Source of the DNA: Pseudomonadota bacterium
GTDB taxonomy: Bacteria; Pseudomonadota; Alphaproteobacteria; Rhizobiales; Methylopilaceae
Assembly (NCBI GenBank): GCA_023430145.1
Contig: JAEZCD010000309.1
Location: forward strand, 1 to 45,980
Direction: 5' to 3'
DNA length: 45,980 bases
A program made the position numbers and the translations under genes. Positions 1 to 8,471 of this stretch are shown here, one piece after another. The notes below the pieces were generated by a model. The model searched no databases, was not told where the DNA came from, and saw only the letters and a list, made by a program, of their open reading frames with translations. How positions within the stretch are numbered: the stretch's first letter is position 1; the number at the start of each line of letters is the position of its first letter.

Positions 1-1
1 G

Positions 2-1438
2 CGCAACCCCGACGCCGCCCGCCAGGTGAAAGCCCTCGGGAATGTCGTCTTCGTCGAGAGACCCTTTCATCCGACCACGCTCGTCAGCGTCGTGAGCACC
101 GCCCTGCGAGGCCGGCTGCGGCAATACGCCGAGCGAGCGCGGCTCGAGGCTTTGCAGATGAGCGAAGCGCACGCCCGCGCCGCCGAAGCCGACGTGCGCC
201 GATTGAACGAGACGCTCGAGGCGCGGGTTCAGGAGCGTACGGCCGAACTCGCCGCGACCAACCAGCAACTGCTCACTCAGGTCGAGGAGCGCGAGAAGGT
301 CGAAGCGACTCTCCGCCAGATGCAGCGCCTGGAGGCAATCGGTCAGCTGACCTCCGGCGTCGCCCACGATTTCAACAATCTGCTCACCGTCGTCCTAGGC
401 AACATCGGGTTCATCGAGAAAGCCGTCGTCGCCGACGAAAGACTCAAGCTCCGGCTCTCCCACATGCGGCTGGCAGCAGAGCGCGGTGCCAAGCTGACGT
501 CGCAATTGCTGGCCTTCTCCCGCCGGCAGCGGCTGGAACCGGAGCCGTTCGACCTGAATAACGCGGTGGCGAACATGCACGATCTGCTTCAAAGCACCCT
601 AGGAGGCGGGATAGCGATCAAGGTCGTCCCGGGTGCGGGGCTCTGGGCCGCACTCGCCGACCCGACGCAGATCGAGCTCGTCGTCCTGAATCTCGTCATC
701 AATGCCCGCGACGCCATGCAGGATCGTGGCACGGTCACCATCCAAACGGCCAATGCGAGACTAGGCTCCCCGGCCCGCCCCGAGGAGCCCGAGGCAGGCG
801 ATTACGTCGTGATCACCGTATCCGATACCGGGCCGGGCATGAGTGAGGAGGTTCTCGCCAAAGCCTTCGAGCCCTTCTTCACGACCAAAGAGATCGGCAA
901 GGGCTCCGGCCTCGGGCTCAGCCAGGTGTTGGGATTTGCCAAGCAATCGGGCGGAGGTGTCGGGATCGCCACCGGCGTGGGACAGGGGACGTCCGTGAGC
1001 ATCTTCCTGCCGCGAGCGCCCGAAGGCGCGACGCTGCCGCCCCATGCCCGCCCGAGCGACCGGCGCTGCATCGGTGCGCGCGTCCAGACGATTCTGATCG
1101 TCGACGACGACGACAAGGTCCGGGATGTCACGGCCACCCTTCTCGCGGAGGATCTGGGTTGCGTGGTGTTGCAGGCGGGGAGCGGGAGCGCGGCGCTCGA
1201 CCTGCTCGACAGACATCGAGATGTCGACCTCGTTCTCCTCGACGTGGCCATGCCGGGCATGAGCGGTGTCGAGGTCGCCCAACAGATTCAATCCAGACGC
1301 CGAGGGATCCCGGTCCTCTTCGTGACCGGGTACGCGGACCGGAGCATTCTCCAGGACGTGAGCGAAGATAGGATCGTGACAAAGCCGTTCATCGGCGACG
1401 ATCTTGCAGCGAAGATCACCCTTGCCCTGAGCAGTTAG
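2..1438 (+). CDS. hybrid sensor histidine kinase/response regulator, 5' truncated
   Basis: Autophosphorylating hybrid kinase; only the C-terminal part is inside the window. The frame is open to the left edge, so the GTG at 26 is probably internal. The first residues (VVFVERPFHP) look like the end of a receiver domain. A coiled-coil of about 60 residues (ERTAELAATNQQLL) follows, then a HisKA dimerisation helix with its H-box histidine at 365-367 (SGVAHDFNNLL). The HATPase_c domain has N-box NLVINARDAM, G1 box VSDTGPGMS and G2 box GKGSGLGLS. A C-terminal receiver starts near 1087 with the acidic cluster VDDDD, a phospho-acceptor Asp at 1241-1243 (LLDVAMPG) and the Lys of VTKPF at 1382. The receiver-kinase-receiver order is common in alphaproteobacteria. 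Its input is outside the window or unknown. Confidence 0.93.
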   Translation, partial: RNPDAARQVKALGNVVFVERPFHPTTLVSVVSTALRGRLRQYAERARLEALQMSEAHARAAEADVRRLNETLEARVQERTAELAATNQQLLTQVEEREKVEATLRQMQRLEAIGQLTSGVAHDFNNLLTVVLGNIGFIEKAVVADERLKLRLSHMRLAAERGAKLTSQLLAFSRRQRLEPEPFDLNNAVANMHDLLQSTLGGGIAIKVVPGAGLWAALADPTQIELVVLNLVINARDAMQDRGTVTIQTANARLGSPARPEEPEAGDYVVITVSDTGPGMSEEVLAKAFEPFFTTKEIGKGSGLGLSQVLGFAKQSGGGVGIATGVGQGTSVSIFLPRAPEGATLPPHARPSDRRCIGARVQTILIVDDDDKVRDVTATLLAEDLGCVVLQAGSGSAALDLLDRHRDVDLVLLDVAMPGMSGVEVAQQIQSRRRGIPVLFVTGYADRSILQDVSEDRIVTKPFIGDDLAAKITLALSS

Positions 1439-1772
1439 CCGAAATGCCGCAACATAACGGTACATCGGTCTCTGAATCCACGAGGGGTTCTCCGCGCGCC
1501 GGGCGCTATGGCCCCGGCCGGCGGCACGATCACCTCGGATGCCGGGGGGCGCTGCTGCCCGGCGCAGCGAGGAGTTTCTCTTCGGGGAAGGGAAGGAGAG
1601 GCTGCGGTCCGTTCTGAGGTGGGGAGCAGGCGCTGTGGATCCAGTATCTGCAGAGCGAACATCCCTCGTGATCACAGTTTTACAATGCTTTGATGCCGTC
1701 CCCGGGAACCAAACGTGCTCCATAGCGTACGTCTAAGGCCGCGCTTCGGGCTCGCCCGGGCGAGGTTTCCTG
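1439..1772. other. intergenic region upstream of the HWE kinase
   Basis: No convincing gene is seen in these 334 bases. The short open frames here lack family resemblance and ribosome sites. The only element I can name is the sigma-EcfG-like promoter candidate at 1705-1729, annotated separately. Confidence 0.5.
1705..1729 (+). promoter_or_regulatory. candidate sigma-EcfG (general stress) promoter for the HWE kinase
   Basis: GGAAC at 1705-1709 is followed after 16 bases by CGTA at 1726-1729. The alphaproteobacterial EcfG consensus is GGAAC-N16/17-CGTT, so one base of the -10 differs. It lies about 45 bp before the first possible start of a kinase of the family that commonly feeds the PhyR-EcfG general stress response. 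The match is by eye and a single occurrence. Confidence 0.4.
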
Positions 1773-3704
1773 ATGTGTGCAACGTGGCTTCCCCCTGGAG
1801 GGCGAGTGACGGAACCGCTGAGCGCGAGGTTGCTGCAGCAGACGCCGCTAGTTCGGCGCGTCGACGAGCTGTCAGTTCTCTTCCGATTGACGGATGAGCT
1901 CTACCGGGCGCGCTCGCTGGAGGAGATGTATGACGCCGCGCTGGACGCGATCCTCGGTGCGCTCGGCTGCGATCGGGCGTCCATTCTCGTCTTCGACGAA
2001 GGCGGGGTCATGCGCTTCGTCGCGTGGCGGGGGCTCTCCGAGAGCTACCGGGCGGCCCTCGATGGCCATTCACCCTGGAAAGCCGGCGCCAAAGAACCGG
2101 ACGCGATTTTCGTCGAGGACATCGAGGCGAGTGGCGAGCCGGACTGGGTGAAAGCGGAGATCCGTGCCGAAGGCATTCGCGCGCTCGGCTTCGTGCCGCT
2201 CGTCTCCCAGGGCGAGGTCGCCGGCAAGTTCATGAGCTACTACGAGCGGCCGCACGCCTTCACCCCGGAAGAGGCCGCGCTCGCAGTAGCGATCGCGCGC
2301 CAAGTCGGCTTCAGTCTCGAGCGCCACCGCGCCGAGCAGGCGCGGCGAAGAGCCGAGGAGGAGTTGCGGGAATCGGAACGCCGCTTTCGGCTGATGTCCG
2401 AACACGCTCCGGTGATGATCTGGACGAGCGACCATCAGAACAAGTGCGTCCACCTCAACCGGATGCTGCGCAAATTCTGGAAAGTCGACGAGGCCGATAT
2501 CGCGACTTTCGACTGGCAGAGCAAGCTCCATCCCGACGATGCGCCGCAGATTCGGTGCGCGATGCAGGAGGCCGTTCAGAGAAAGACCAATGTCACTGTC
2601 AAGGGCCGCTACCTGAATGCCGAAGGATGGTATCGCGTTCTCGAGACGGATGCACGCCCGCGCTTCGCGCCGGGGGGAGAGTTCCTCGGCATGATCGGCG
2701 TCAACGCCGACGTCACGGAACGCGAAGACGCCGAGCGGGCGCTGCGTGAGAGTGAGGAGCGCTTCCGCCTCGCCGTCGAAGCGGCGCCGAGCGGGATGGT
2801 CATGACCGACGCGGCAGGGCGCATCGTGCTCGTCAACCGCTTGGCCGAACGATTGTTCGGCTTCGATCGGCATGAACTGGTGGGCAGGGGCGTCGAGGTG
2901 CTCGTGCCGGAGCGGTTCAGGGCCAACCATCCGGAGCATCGGAACGCGTATGGAGCCCATCCGGCGGCACGCCTCATGGGAGCCGGGCGCGACCTTCATG
3001 CGCTCCGCAAGGATGGCCGTGAGGTCCCGGTGGAGATCGGCCTCAGCCCCATCTTGACGCAGGAGGGTGTCATGACTCTCGCCTCCATCGTCGACATAAG
3101 CGAGCGCAAGGCGGCAGATGCTCAGCGCGAGCTGCTGCTAGCCGAGCTTAATCACCGCGTGAAGAACACGCTTGCGGTAATTCAAGGCATCGCCCACCAG
3201 ACCTTCCGTGGTCCAGTTGCCCTCGATAAGGCTCTGGACGCTTTCGAAGGCAGGCTCATTGCGCTCGGCGCCGCGCACAACCTCTTGACACAGGCCAACT
3301 GGGAAAAAGCGGAGCTTTCGGAGCTTGCTGCAGATACGCTCCTGCGCGGCGGCAGCGACCGCGTAAGCCTGGCCGGTCCCGACATCTCCCTGAAACCGAA
3401 AGAGGCGCTCGCAGTGGCGCTCGCGCTGCACGAACTCTACACTAATGCCGTCAAATATGGTGCGCTCTCGAACGATGACGGCCGCATCGAGCTCGCCTGG
3501 TCCGTCGGGGCCACGGCGGACCGCCACCTCTCGCTCGTGTGGCGGGAGATCGATGGGCCCCCTGTTGCTCCGCCGACGCATCGGGGCTTCGGATCTCGGC
3601 TACTCGAGCGCACGCTTGCGCACGACCTGGACGGCCGCGTCCGGTTGGATTACGCGCGGGATGGCCTCGTCTGCGTGATCGAGGCTGCATTGCGCGGAGG
3701 ATGA
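1773..3704 (+). CDS. GAF-PAS-PAS HWE-family sensor histidine kinase
   Basis: Cytosolic sensor kinase with no membrane segments. A GAF domain covers roughly residues 35-190 (REEMYDAALDAILGALGCDRA region). Two PAS/PAC units follow at about 200-325 and 330-450 (MIGVNADVTEREDAERAL and SIVDISERKAADAQ ends). The C-terminal catalytic region is HWE type: phospho-acceptor His near residue 461 in ELNHRVKNTLAVIQG, N-box LHELYTNAVKYGALS and the WxE motif in VWREIDG. ATG 1773 has gagg 7 bases upstream. GTG 1806 has ggaggg directly ahead and would remove 11 residues, so either start is possible. The single-domain receiver gene starts 9 bases after the stop, so the two are probably co-transcribed partners. 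HWE kinases with stand-alone receivers often act in light or general-stress signalling; the ligand is unknown. Confidence 0.93.
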   Translation: MCATWLPPGGRVTEPLSARLLQQTPLVRRVDELSVLFRLTDELYRARSLEEMYDAALDAILGALGCDRASILVFDEGGVMRFVAWRGLSESYRAALDGHSPWKAGAKEPDAIFVEDIEASGEPDWVKAEIRAEGIRALGFVPLVSQGEVAGKFMSYYERPHAFTPEEAALAVAIARQVGFSLERHRAEQARRRAEEELRESERRFRLMSEHAPVMIWTSDHQNKCVHLNRMLRKFWKVDEADIATFDWQSKLHPDDAPQIRCAMQEAVQRKTNVTVKGRYLNAEGWYRVLETDARPRFAPGGEFLGMIGVNADVTEREDAERALRESEERFRLAVEAAPSGMVMTDAAGRIVLVNRLAERLFGFDRHELVGRGVEVLVPERFRANHPEHRNAYGAHPAARLMGAGRDLHALRKDGREVPVEIGLSPILTQEGVMTLASIVDISERKAADAQRELLLAELNHRVKNTLAVIQGIAHQTFRGPVALDKALDAFEGRLIALGAAHNLLTQANWEKAELSELAADTLLRGGSDRVSLAGPDISLKPKEALAVALALHELYTNAVKYGALSNDDGRIELAWSVGATADRHLSLVWREIDGPPVAPPTHRGFGSRLLERTLAHDLDGRVRLDYARDGLVCVIEAALRGG

Positions 3705-3713
3705 TCTACGACT

Positions 3714-4076
3714 GTGTCGCTCCACGGCCTGCGGATACTCGTGGTTGAAGACGAAGCTTTCGTCGCCCTCATGGTCGAGGACATGCTCGTCGATTTGGGC
3801 GCACGGGTGGTCGGACCGGCCTCGACACTGGCCCGAGGGCTAGCGCTCGCCGCGGCCGAGGTCCTCGATGCTGCGGTACTCGATGTGAATGTTCGCGGGG
3901 AGCCGATTACTCCCCTGGCCGATGTGCTCCGGCAGTGCGGCGTGCCGATGGTCTTCGCCACCGGCTACGGCGAGGCTCCCGAGGGGCAGCACCAGGATAT
4001 GCCCGTCCTCGAGAAGCCTTATACGCGGGACGACCTCCATAAGGCCGTTGCCGCGGCTCTCGGCACACGGGAATAG
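3714..4076 (+). CDS. single-domain response regulator
   Basis: A 120-residue protein consisting of one receiver domain and no output domain. Visible active-site residues are Glu12/Asp13 (VVEDE), phospho-acceptor Asp57 (VLDVNV), Thr83 (FATGYG) and Lys101 (LEKPY). The start is GTG at 3714, with GGAGG at 3696-3700 about 13 bases ahead; no in-frame ATG is nearby. It lies 9 bp after the HWE kinase stop, so it is likely that kinase's phosphate acceptor. Such partners act as phosphate sinks or relay elements in alphaproteobacteria, which is an inference from layout here. Confidence 0.92.
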   Translation: MSLHGLRILVVEDEAFVALMVEDMLVDLGARVVGPASTLARGLALAAAEVLDAAVLDVNVRGEPITPLADVLRQCGVPMVFATGYGEAPEGQHQDMPVLEKPYTRDDLHKAVAAALGTRE

Positions 4077-4239
4077 TTCCAGGCTGCACGAACGCCGCTC
4101 CCCAGCGGCCGCCGCCATCAGCTCGGCCCGTAGCGAGAGGCGGAGAGCCAGAAGCGACAGCGAGACAATCCGTATCTTTGGAAGGAGCGCTCGCGGTAGA
4201 TCTTGGAGTGGGGCTCTCCGGTACTTGCAGGGCGGGACG

Positions 4240-5526
4240 TCACGCCGCCGTCGCGCGTTCGCCGTCGAAGAGATTCCAGGCGAGGGCTATCGCGGCGGTC
4301 CAGGAGAAGGTTCCGCCGCCGAGCGCCTCGCCGGTCAGCGGGTCGAAGTACTCGGCAAAGCCGCCGTCGCGCAGCAGCGCCGCCGTGTCGGCGCGCACGC
4401 GGGCGGCGAGCGCCACCTCGCCTTGGTCGGCGAGCCCCTCTGCGATCATCATGTTGACGATGCCCCAGACCGGCCCGCGCCAGTAGCGCTTGGCGTCGAA
4501 GCCGGGCTCGCGCGGGTCGGTGCTCGGCACGAGGTAGCGCGCCCGCTCGCCCCAGCGCGAAAGCTCCGCGGCGAGGTCGCGCGCCTCTTCGCGGCTCGCG
4601 ACGCCGGCGAACAGCGGCAGGAAGCCGGCGCTGGTGGCCACATCGATCCGCTCGCCGGTGACGAGGTCCTTCGGCTGGAAGATCGACCGTTCCGGGTTCC
4701 ACAGCCCGGCGATCGCCGCAGCGCTCGTCTCGAGCCGCGCGGTGATCTCAGCCCCCTCCGCGCGCGAGCCGAAGCGGCCCGCGAGGACGAGGAGGTCGCG
4801 ATTGGCCCGGTGCAGGATCGAATTGATGGCGAGATCGGCGACCTTGAACGGCGCCGCGCTCCACATCGCTTGCGGCTGCCAGCCGAGGCCGCGGAACAGG
4901 TCGACGAGGTAGATGGTGCGGCGATAATACTCGTCGCTGGGGCGCATGGCGGGGTCGACATGGCCGGTGTCGCGGCGGCGCACCGGCGTCTGCGGGTCGG
5001 CCGGCACCCGCGCGAAGGCGACGTCCCAGGCCGGGCTGTTGTCCATGCCCGATTCCCAGGGATGCAGCATGCCGACGAGCCCGGTCCGCCCGGGATCGCG
5101 GGCCGTGACCCACCAGCGGTGCGAGGCGAGAATCTTCGGATAGAGCGCGGCCGCCCGCTCCTCGGCGAGCGCGCGATCCTTCGCCCGGTCGAGCAGCCGC
5201 CGCACGGCGATCGCCACCACCGGCGGCTGGCTGATGCCGGAGGTCGGCGGCGCGTGCTGCGTCCCCCACACCTCCGGTCCCGGAAAGTAGTCGTCGCTCG
5301 GCGCGTGGAAGACGATGTGCGGCACCAAGCCGTCGGCCCACTGGCCCTCGAACAGGCGCTCGATCTCCCGCCAGGCGCGCGGCTCGTCGAAGGTCGCCCA
5401 GCCGAGGGCGACGAAGGCGGAATCCCAGTTCCACTGGAACGGGTAGAGCCGCGCCGTCGGCACGGTGTAGCCGCCGCGATCGTTGTGGCGCAGCACGCTC
5501 CGCGCCTTCTCGACGAGTTCCGTCAC
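4240..5526 (-). CDS. GH63-type glycoside hydrolase, glucosylglycerate/mannosylglycerate hydrolase-like
   Basis: Predicted cytoplasmic (alpha/alpha)6-barrel glycosidase of 428 residues, without signal peptide. Family signatures are QWNWDSAF near residue 35, a long WxTQHAPPTSGISQPP loop near 90, WESGMDNSPAWD near 155 and RYWRGPVWG near 345. These match the MGH1-like branch of GH63, whose characterised members hydrolyse mannosylglycerate or glucosylglycerate. The start is GTG at 5526, which overlaps the stop of the upstream ATPase gene (GTGA), so translation is probably coupled. It is the last gene of the LacI-controlled ABC operon, which fits intracellular cleavage of an imported glycoside. The exact substrate cannot be read from sequence. 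Confidence 0.85.
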   Translation of the reverse strand: MTELVEKARSVLRHNDRGGYTVPTARLYPFQWNWDSAFVALGWATFDEPRAWREIERLFEGQWADGLVPHIVFHAPSDDYFPGPEVWGTQHAPPTSGISQPPVVAIAVRRLLDRAKDRALAEERAAALYPKILASHRWWVTARDPGRTGLVGMLHPWESGMDNSPAWDVAFARVPADPQTPVRRRDTGHVDPAMRPSDEYYRRTIYLVDLFRGLGWQPQAMWSAAPFKVADLAINSILHRANRDLLVLAGRFGSRAEGAEITARLETSAAAIAGLWNPERSIFQPKDLVTGERIDVATSAGFLPLFAGVASREEARDLAAELSRWGERARYLVPSTDPREPGFDAKRYWRGPVWGIVNMMIAEGLADQGEVALAARVRADTAALLRDGGFAEYFDPLTGEALGGGTFSWTAAIALAWNLFDGERATAA

Positions 5527-6575
5527 TGCACGCCTCCGAGACTGTTGCCGCTCGCCGGATCCATGAAGACGACGCGCTCGGCTGCGAGCGCGAGCCCGAC
5601 ACGGTCGCCGGCGCCGAGCTTTGCGTCGGGCGCGGCGACGACCCGCAGGGTGGCGCCGCCGGCGGTGCCGGTGAGCAAGAGATGCGAGCCCATCGGCTCG
5701 GTGACGCGGATGTCGAGCGGCAGCCCGGCGTCGGGCTCGACGAGGCGCACGTCCTCGCCGCGGAAGCCGACCGTGATCGGCCCCGACGCCATCGGCGCGC
5801 GGAGCTGCTGGGCGCCGAGCCGCACCGCACCGTTCTCGATCGTCGCGGCGAGAAAATTCATCGGCGGCGAGCCGACGAAGCCGCCCACGAAGGCGGTGGC
5901 GGGCCGGGCATAGACGACCCAGGGCGAATCGATCTGCACGATGCGGCCGCCATACATGACAGCGATGCGGTCGGCGAGGCCCATCGCCTCGGTCTGGTCG
6001 TGCGTCACGTAGATCGTCGTCGTGCCCGCGTCCCGCAGCACGGCCTTCAGCTCGGCGCGCATCTCGAGCCGCAGCAGCGCGTCGAGGTTGGACAAAGGCT
6101 CGTCCATCAGCAGCACGGCAGGCTCGACGGCGAGCGCGCGGGCGACGGCGACGCGCTGCCGCTGGCCGCCCGAGAGGCGCCCCGGATAGCGCTCGAGCAG
6201 CGCCTCGATCTTGAGCAGGCCGGCTGCCTTCTTCACCTGACGGTCGACCGTCTCGCCGGGCTTCTTCTGCATGCGCAGGCCGAAGGCGATGTTCTCGTAG
6301 ACGTTCATGTGCGGGAAGACGGCATAGTTCTGGAACACCATGGCGAGCCCGCGCGCCGCCGGCCGCAGCCCCTTGATGTCCCGGTCGCCGATCAGGATGC
6401 GGCCAGCGGCCTCGGTCTCGAGCCCGGCGACGATGCGCAAAAGGGTCGTCTTGCCGCAGCCGGAAGGGCCGAGCAGGGCGACGAACTCGCCGTCGGCGAC
6501 CGCGAGCGATACCTCCTGCAACGCGGTCACGCCGCCAAAATCCTTGCGCACCTTGTCGATGACGATCCCGGCCAT
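5523..6575 (-). CDS. ABC transporter ATP-binding protein, MalK/UgpC type
   Basis: Energises sugar import on the cytoplasmic face. 350 residues. Walker A GPSGCGKTT near residue 40, Q-loop VFQNYAVFPHM, signature LSGGQRQRVAVARAL, Walker B VLLMDEPLSNLD, H-loop YVTHDQTEAMGLADR, and a C-terminal regulatory/TOBE-like region with EDVRLVEPDAG. The ATG at 6575 has GGAGAGG upstream and matches the usual N-terminus; the open frame continues far upstream but only as antisense-like sequence in the permease gene. The 3' end overlaps the glycosidase start by 4 bases. It is the only ABC ATPase gene in the window, so it might also serve the polyol importer at 28.9-32.0 kb. Confidence 0.95.
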   Translation of the reverse strand: MAGIVIDKVRKDFGGVTALQEVSLAVADGEFVALLGPSGCGKTTLLRIVAGLETEAAGRILIGDRDIKGLRPAARGLAMVFQNYAVFPHMNVYENIAFGLRMQKKPGETVDRQVKKAAGLLKIEALLERYPGRLSGGQRQRVAVARALAVEPAVLLMDEPLSNLDALLRLEMRAELKAVLRDAGTTTIYVTHDQTEAMGLADRIAVMYGGRIVQIDSPWVVYARPATAFVGGFVGSPPMNFLAATIENGAVRLGAQQLRAPMASGPITVGFRGEDVRLVEPDAGLPLDIRVTEPMGSHLLLTGTAGGATLRVVAAPDAKLGAGDRVGLALAAERVVFMDPASGNSLGGVQ

Positions 6576-6586
6576 GGGCGCCTCTC

Positions 6587-7393
6587 CTAGCGGTTGGCGA
6601 TGCCCCACATCGCGAACAGGTATCTTCGCACCGCGAAGATGAAGACCACCGACGGCACGATCAGCAGGAAGCCGCCGGCGATGCGGAAGTGCAGCGGCGA
6701 TTCGGAGAGCACGGTCAGCAGGTAGGCGGTGAGCGTGCGCTCGCGCACGGTGAGGATCGAGGCGGCGAAAACCTCGTTCCAGGAGATGACGAAGGCGAAG
6801 ATCGCCGCCGCCGCGAGGCCGGGCAAAGCGAGCGGCACGACCACCTTGCGGAACGCCTGCCAGCGCGAGCAGCCGAATACCCAAGCCGCCTCTTCGAGCT
6901 CGCGCGGAATGCCCATGAAGAGGCTCGAGGTGACGAGCGCGGCGAAGGGCAGTGCAAGCGCGGTGTGGACGAGGCTGACGCCGAGCGGCGTGTCGTAGAG
7001 GCCGACGCGGATGAAGAGGACGGCGAGCGGTAGCGCGAGGATGGCGAGCGGGAAGGCGCGGGTCAGCAGCACGAGGAGCCGGAAGGCGTTCTGGCCGCGG
7101 AAGGTGAAGCGGGCGAGCGCATAGCCGGCCGGCGCGCCGAGCGCGATCGAGAAGACCATCGTCAGCCCGGCGGCGATGGCCGAGTTCAGCGCCGCGTGCC
7201 ACACCCCCTCGATGCGCAGGAAGGCGCCGAAGGCGGCGAGCGAGCTGTCGGTCGGCAAAAAGCTCTTCGGCCACTGGAAGACGGCGAGCCGGCCGCCGAA
7301 GGCGCCGAGCGCGACGAGATAGATCGGCACCAGCACCCAGGCGCAGAGCACGAGCACGCCGGCGGCGAAGAGAAGGCGGCGGGCGGCGGTCAT
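6587..7393 (-). CDS. ABC sugar permease, MalG-type
   Basis: Inner-membrane permease of 268 residues with about six membrane segments; the first is near residues 8-30 (LLFAAGVLVLCAWVLVPIYL). The cytoplasmic EAA loop that contacts the ATPase reads EEAAWVFGCSRWQAFRKV with the conserved G. The start ATG at 7393 overlaps the stop of the other permease (ATGA, 7390-7393). The ATPase gene follows 11 bp later. The partner permease, binding protein and ATPase in the same operon complete a carbohydrate (CUT1-like) importer. Confidence 0.94.
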   Translation of the reverse strand: MTAARRLLFAAGVLVLCAWVLVPIYLVALGAFGGRLAVFQWPKSFLPTDSSLAAFGAFLRIEGVWHAALNSAIAAGLTMVFSIALGAPAGYALARFTFRGQNAFRLLVLLTRAFPLAILALPLAVLFIRVGLYDTPLGVSLVHTALALPFAALVTSSLFMGIPRELEEAAWVFGCSRWQAFRKVVVPLALPGLAAAAIFAFVISWNEVFAASILTVRERTLTAYLLTVLSESPLHFRIAGGFLLIVPSVVFIFAVRRYLFAMWGIANR

Positions 7394-8241
7394 GCCTGCG
7401 CCTCCGAGCGGACGCGCAGCGCGCGCAGCCAGCCCACCGTGGCGGCGAGCGAGATCAGCATGATGAGGACCGCATAGGCGGCGGCGACGCCGTAATTCTG
7501 GTTGTCGCGCTGCCAGACATAGGCCTCGCCGACCAGCACCGGGAAGTTGCGGCCGCCGAGCGCATAGACGACGGCGAACACCTCGAAGGCGAGGACGGTG
7601 CGCAGGATCAGCGCCGACTGCAGGCTCGGCTTCAGGAGCGGCAGCGTTATTTTCCGGAACTTGGTCCAGGGGGTGGCGCCAAAAATGTCGGCCGCCTCGC
7701 CGTACTCCTTCGGGATGAGTTGTAGCCCGGCGACGAGGATGATGAGGACGACGGCGGTCGCCCGCCACACCTCGGCGACTGCGATGCCGAGGAACAGGGT
7801 TATCGGCGTCTCGGCGTTGAGCCAGGAGGTCGGCTCCTCGAGAACGCCGAGCGCGTAGAGGGCGCTGTTGAGGTAGCCGGAGTCCTGCAGGATGGCGAGC
7901 CAGACGAGGCCGGCGGCGAGGTCGGAGACGGCGAGCGGGATGGTCCAGACCCAGAGCACGAGGTCGCGGCCGGCGCTCAGCTTTTGCAGCATCAGCCCCA
8001 TGGCGAGGGCAAGTGCCACCTGGACCGGAATGACCGCTAGCACGAGCAGGAAGGTGTTGCGGACAGCGGCCTGAAAGTTGAGGTCGTCGACCATGCGCCG
8101 GTAGTTGCCGAGACCCGTGCCGCCGTCGCCGGCGTCGAAGGAGAGCACGATCGTCTGCACGAGCGGCACGAGGAAGAACACGGCGAGGAACAGCACCGCC
8201 GGGGCGATCAGGGCGTAAGGCAGCCAGCGCGTGGTGGTCAT
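7390..8241 (-). CDS. ABC sugar permease, MalF-type
   Basis: Inner-membrane permease of 283 residues with about six membrane helices; the first is near residues 10-30 (LIAPAVLFLAVFFLVPLVQT). The EAA motif is GEAADIFGATPWTKFRKITL. The ATG at 8241 begins the conserved N-terminus. It lies downstream of the binding-protein gene across a 230-bp gap that carries a large palindromic repeat, and overlaps the next permease by 4 bases. Confidence 0.94.
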   Translation of the reverse strand: MTTTRWLPYALIAPAVLFLAVFFLVPLVQTIVLSFDAGDGGTGLGNYRRMVDDLNFQAAVRNTFLLVLAVIPVQVALALAMGLMLQKLSAGRDLVLWVWTIPLAVSDLAAGLVWLAILQDSGYLNSALYALGVLEEPTSWLNAETPITLFLGIAVAEVWRATAVVLIILVAGLQLIPKEYGEAADIFGATPWTKFRKITLPLLKPSLQSALILRTVLAFEVFAVVYALGGRNFPVLVGEAYVWQRDNQNYGVAAAYAVLIMLISLAATVGWLRALRVRSEAQA

Positions 8242-8286
8242 GGCGTTGCTTGTCCCTCGGCCTGGCCATCGAGATTGCCGCTCATG

Positions 8287-8342
8287 CCCGCGAAAGCGGG
8301 CACCCAGTCCGCGGGGCAGATCTGGGTCCCCGCTTTCGCGGG
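8287..8342. repeat. palindromic intergenic repeat, copy 1
   Basis: Left arm 8287-8307 (CCCGCGAAAGCGGGCACCCAG with one mismatch to its partner) pairs with the right arm 8322-8342 around a 14-base loop, 20 of 21 pairs. The same arms recur at 28693-28770. In the mRNA of this operon it forms a strong hairpin just 3' of the binding-protein gene, where REP-like hairpins can protect the upstream message. It belongs to a type of palindrome widespread in alphaproteobacterial genomes. Confidence 0.8.
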
Positions 8343-8471
8343 AACGAGCCGACTCCCGGCCACCTTCGCAACAGCGCGCATGCCGTGGCTCCTTGACGGT
8401 CGCGGCTTCGCCACAGGGGCGGGGGACGGCGCGGCCCGGTCAGCCGCGCGCGCCTCGCCGGAACGAACCGG

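Noticed and set aside
4141..4220. Inverted repeat CGGAGAGCC/GGCTCTCCG between the response regulator and the GH63 gene
   Set aside because: Nine-base arms 62 bases apart with no U tract are too weak to call a terminator.
3889..5913. 674-codon plus-strand open frame
   Set aside because: Shadow frame over the response regulator and GH63 gene; no domain resemblance.
5523..7274. Long open frame joining the ATPase to sequence upstream of it
   Set aside because: The part beyond 6575 is an alternative frame of the permease gene; the MalK-type N-terminus and ribosome site mark the start at 6575.
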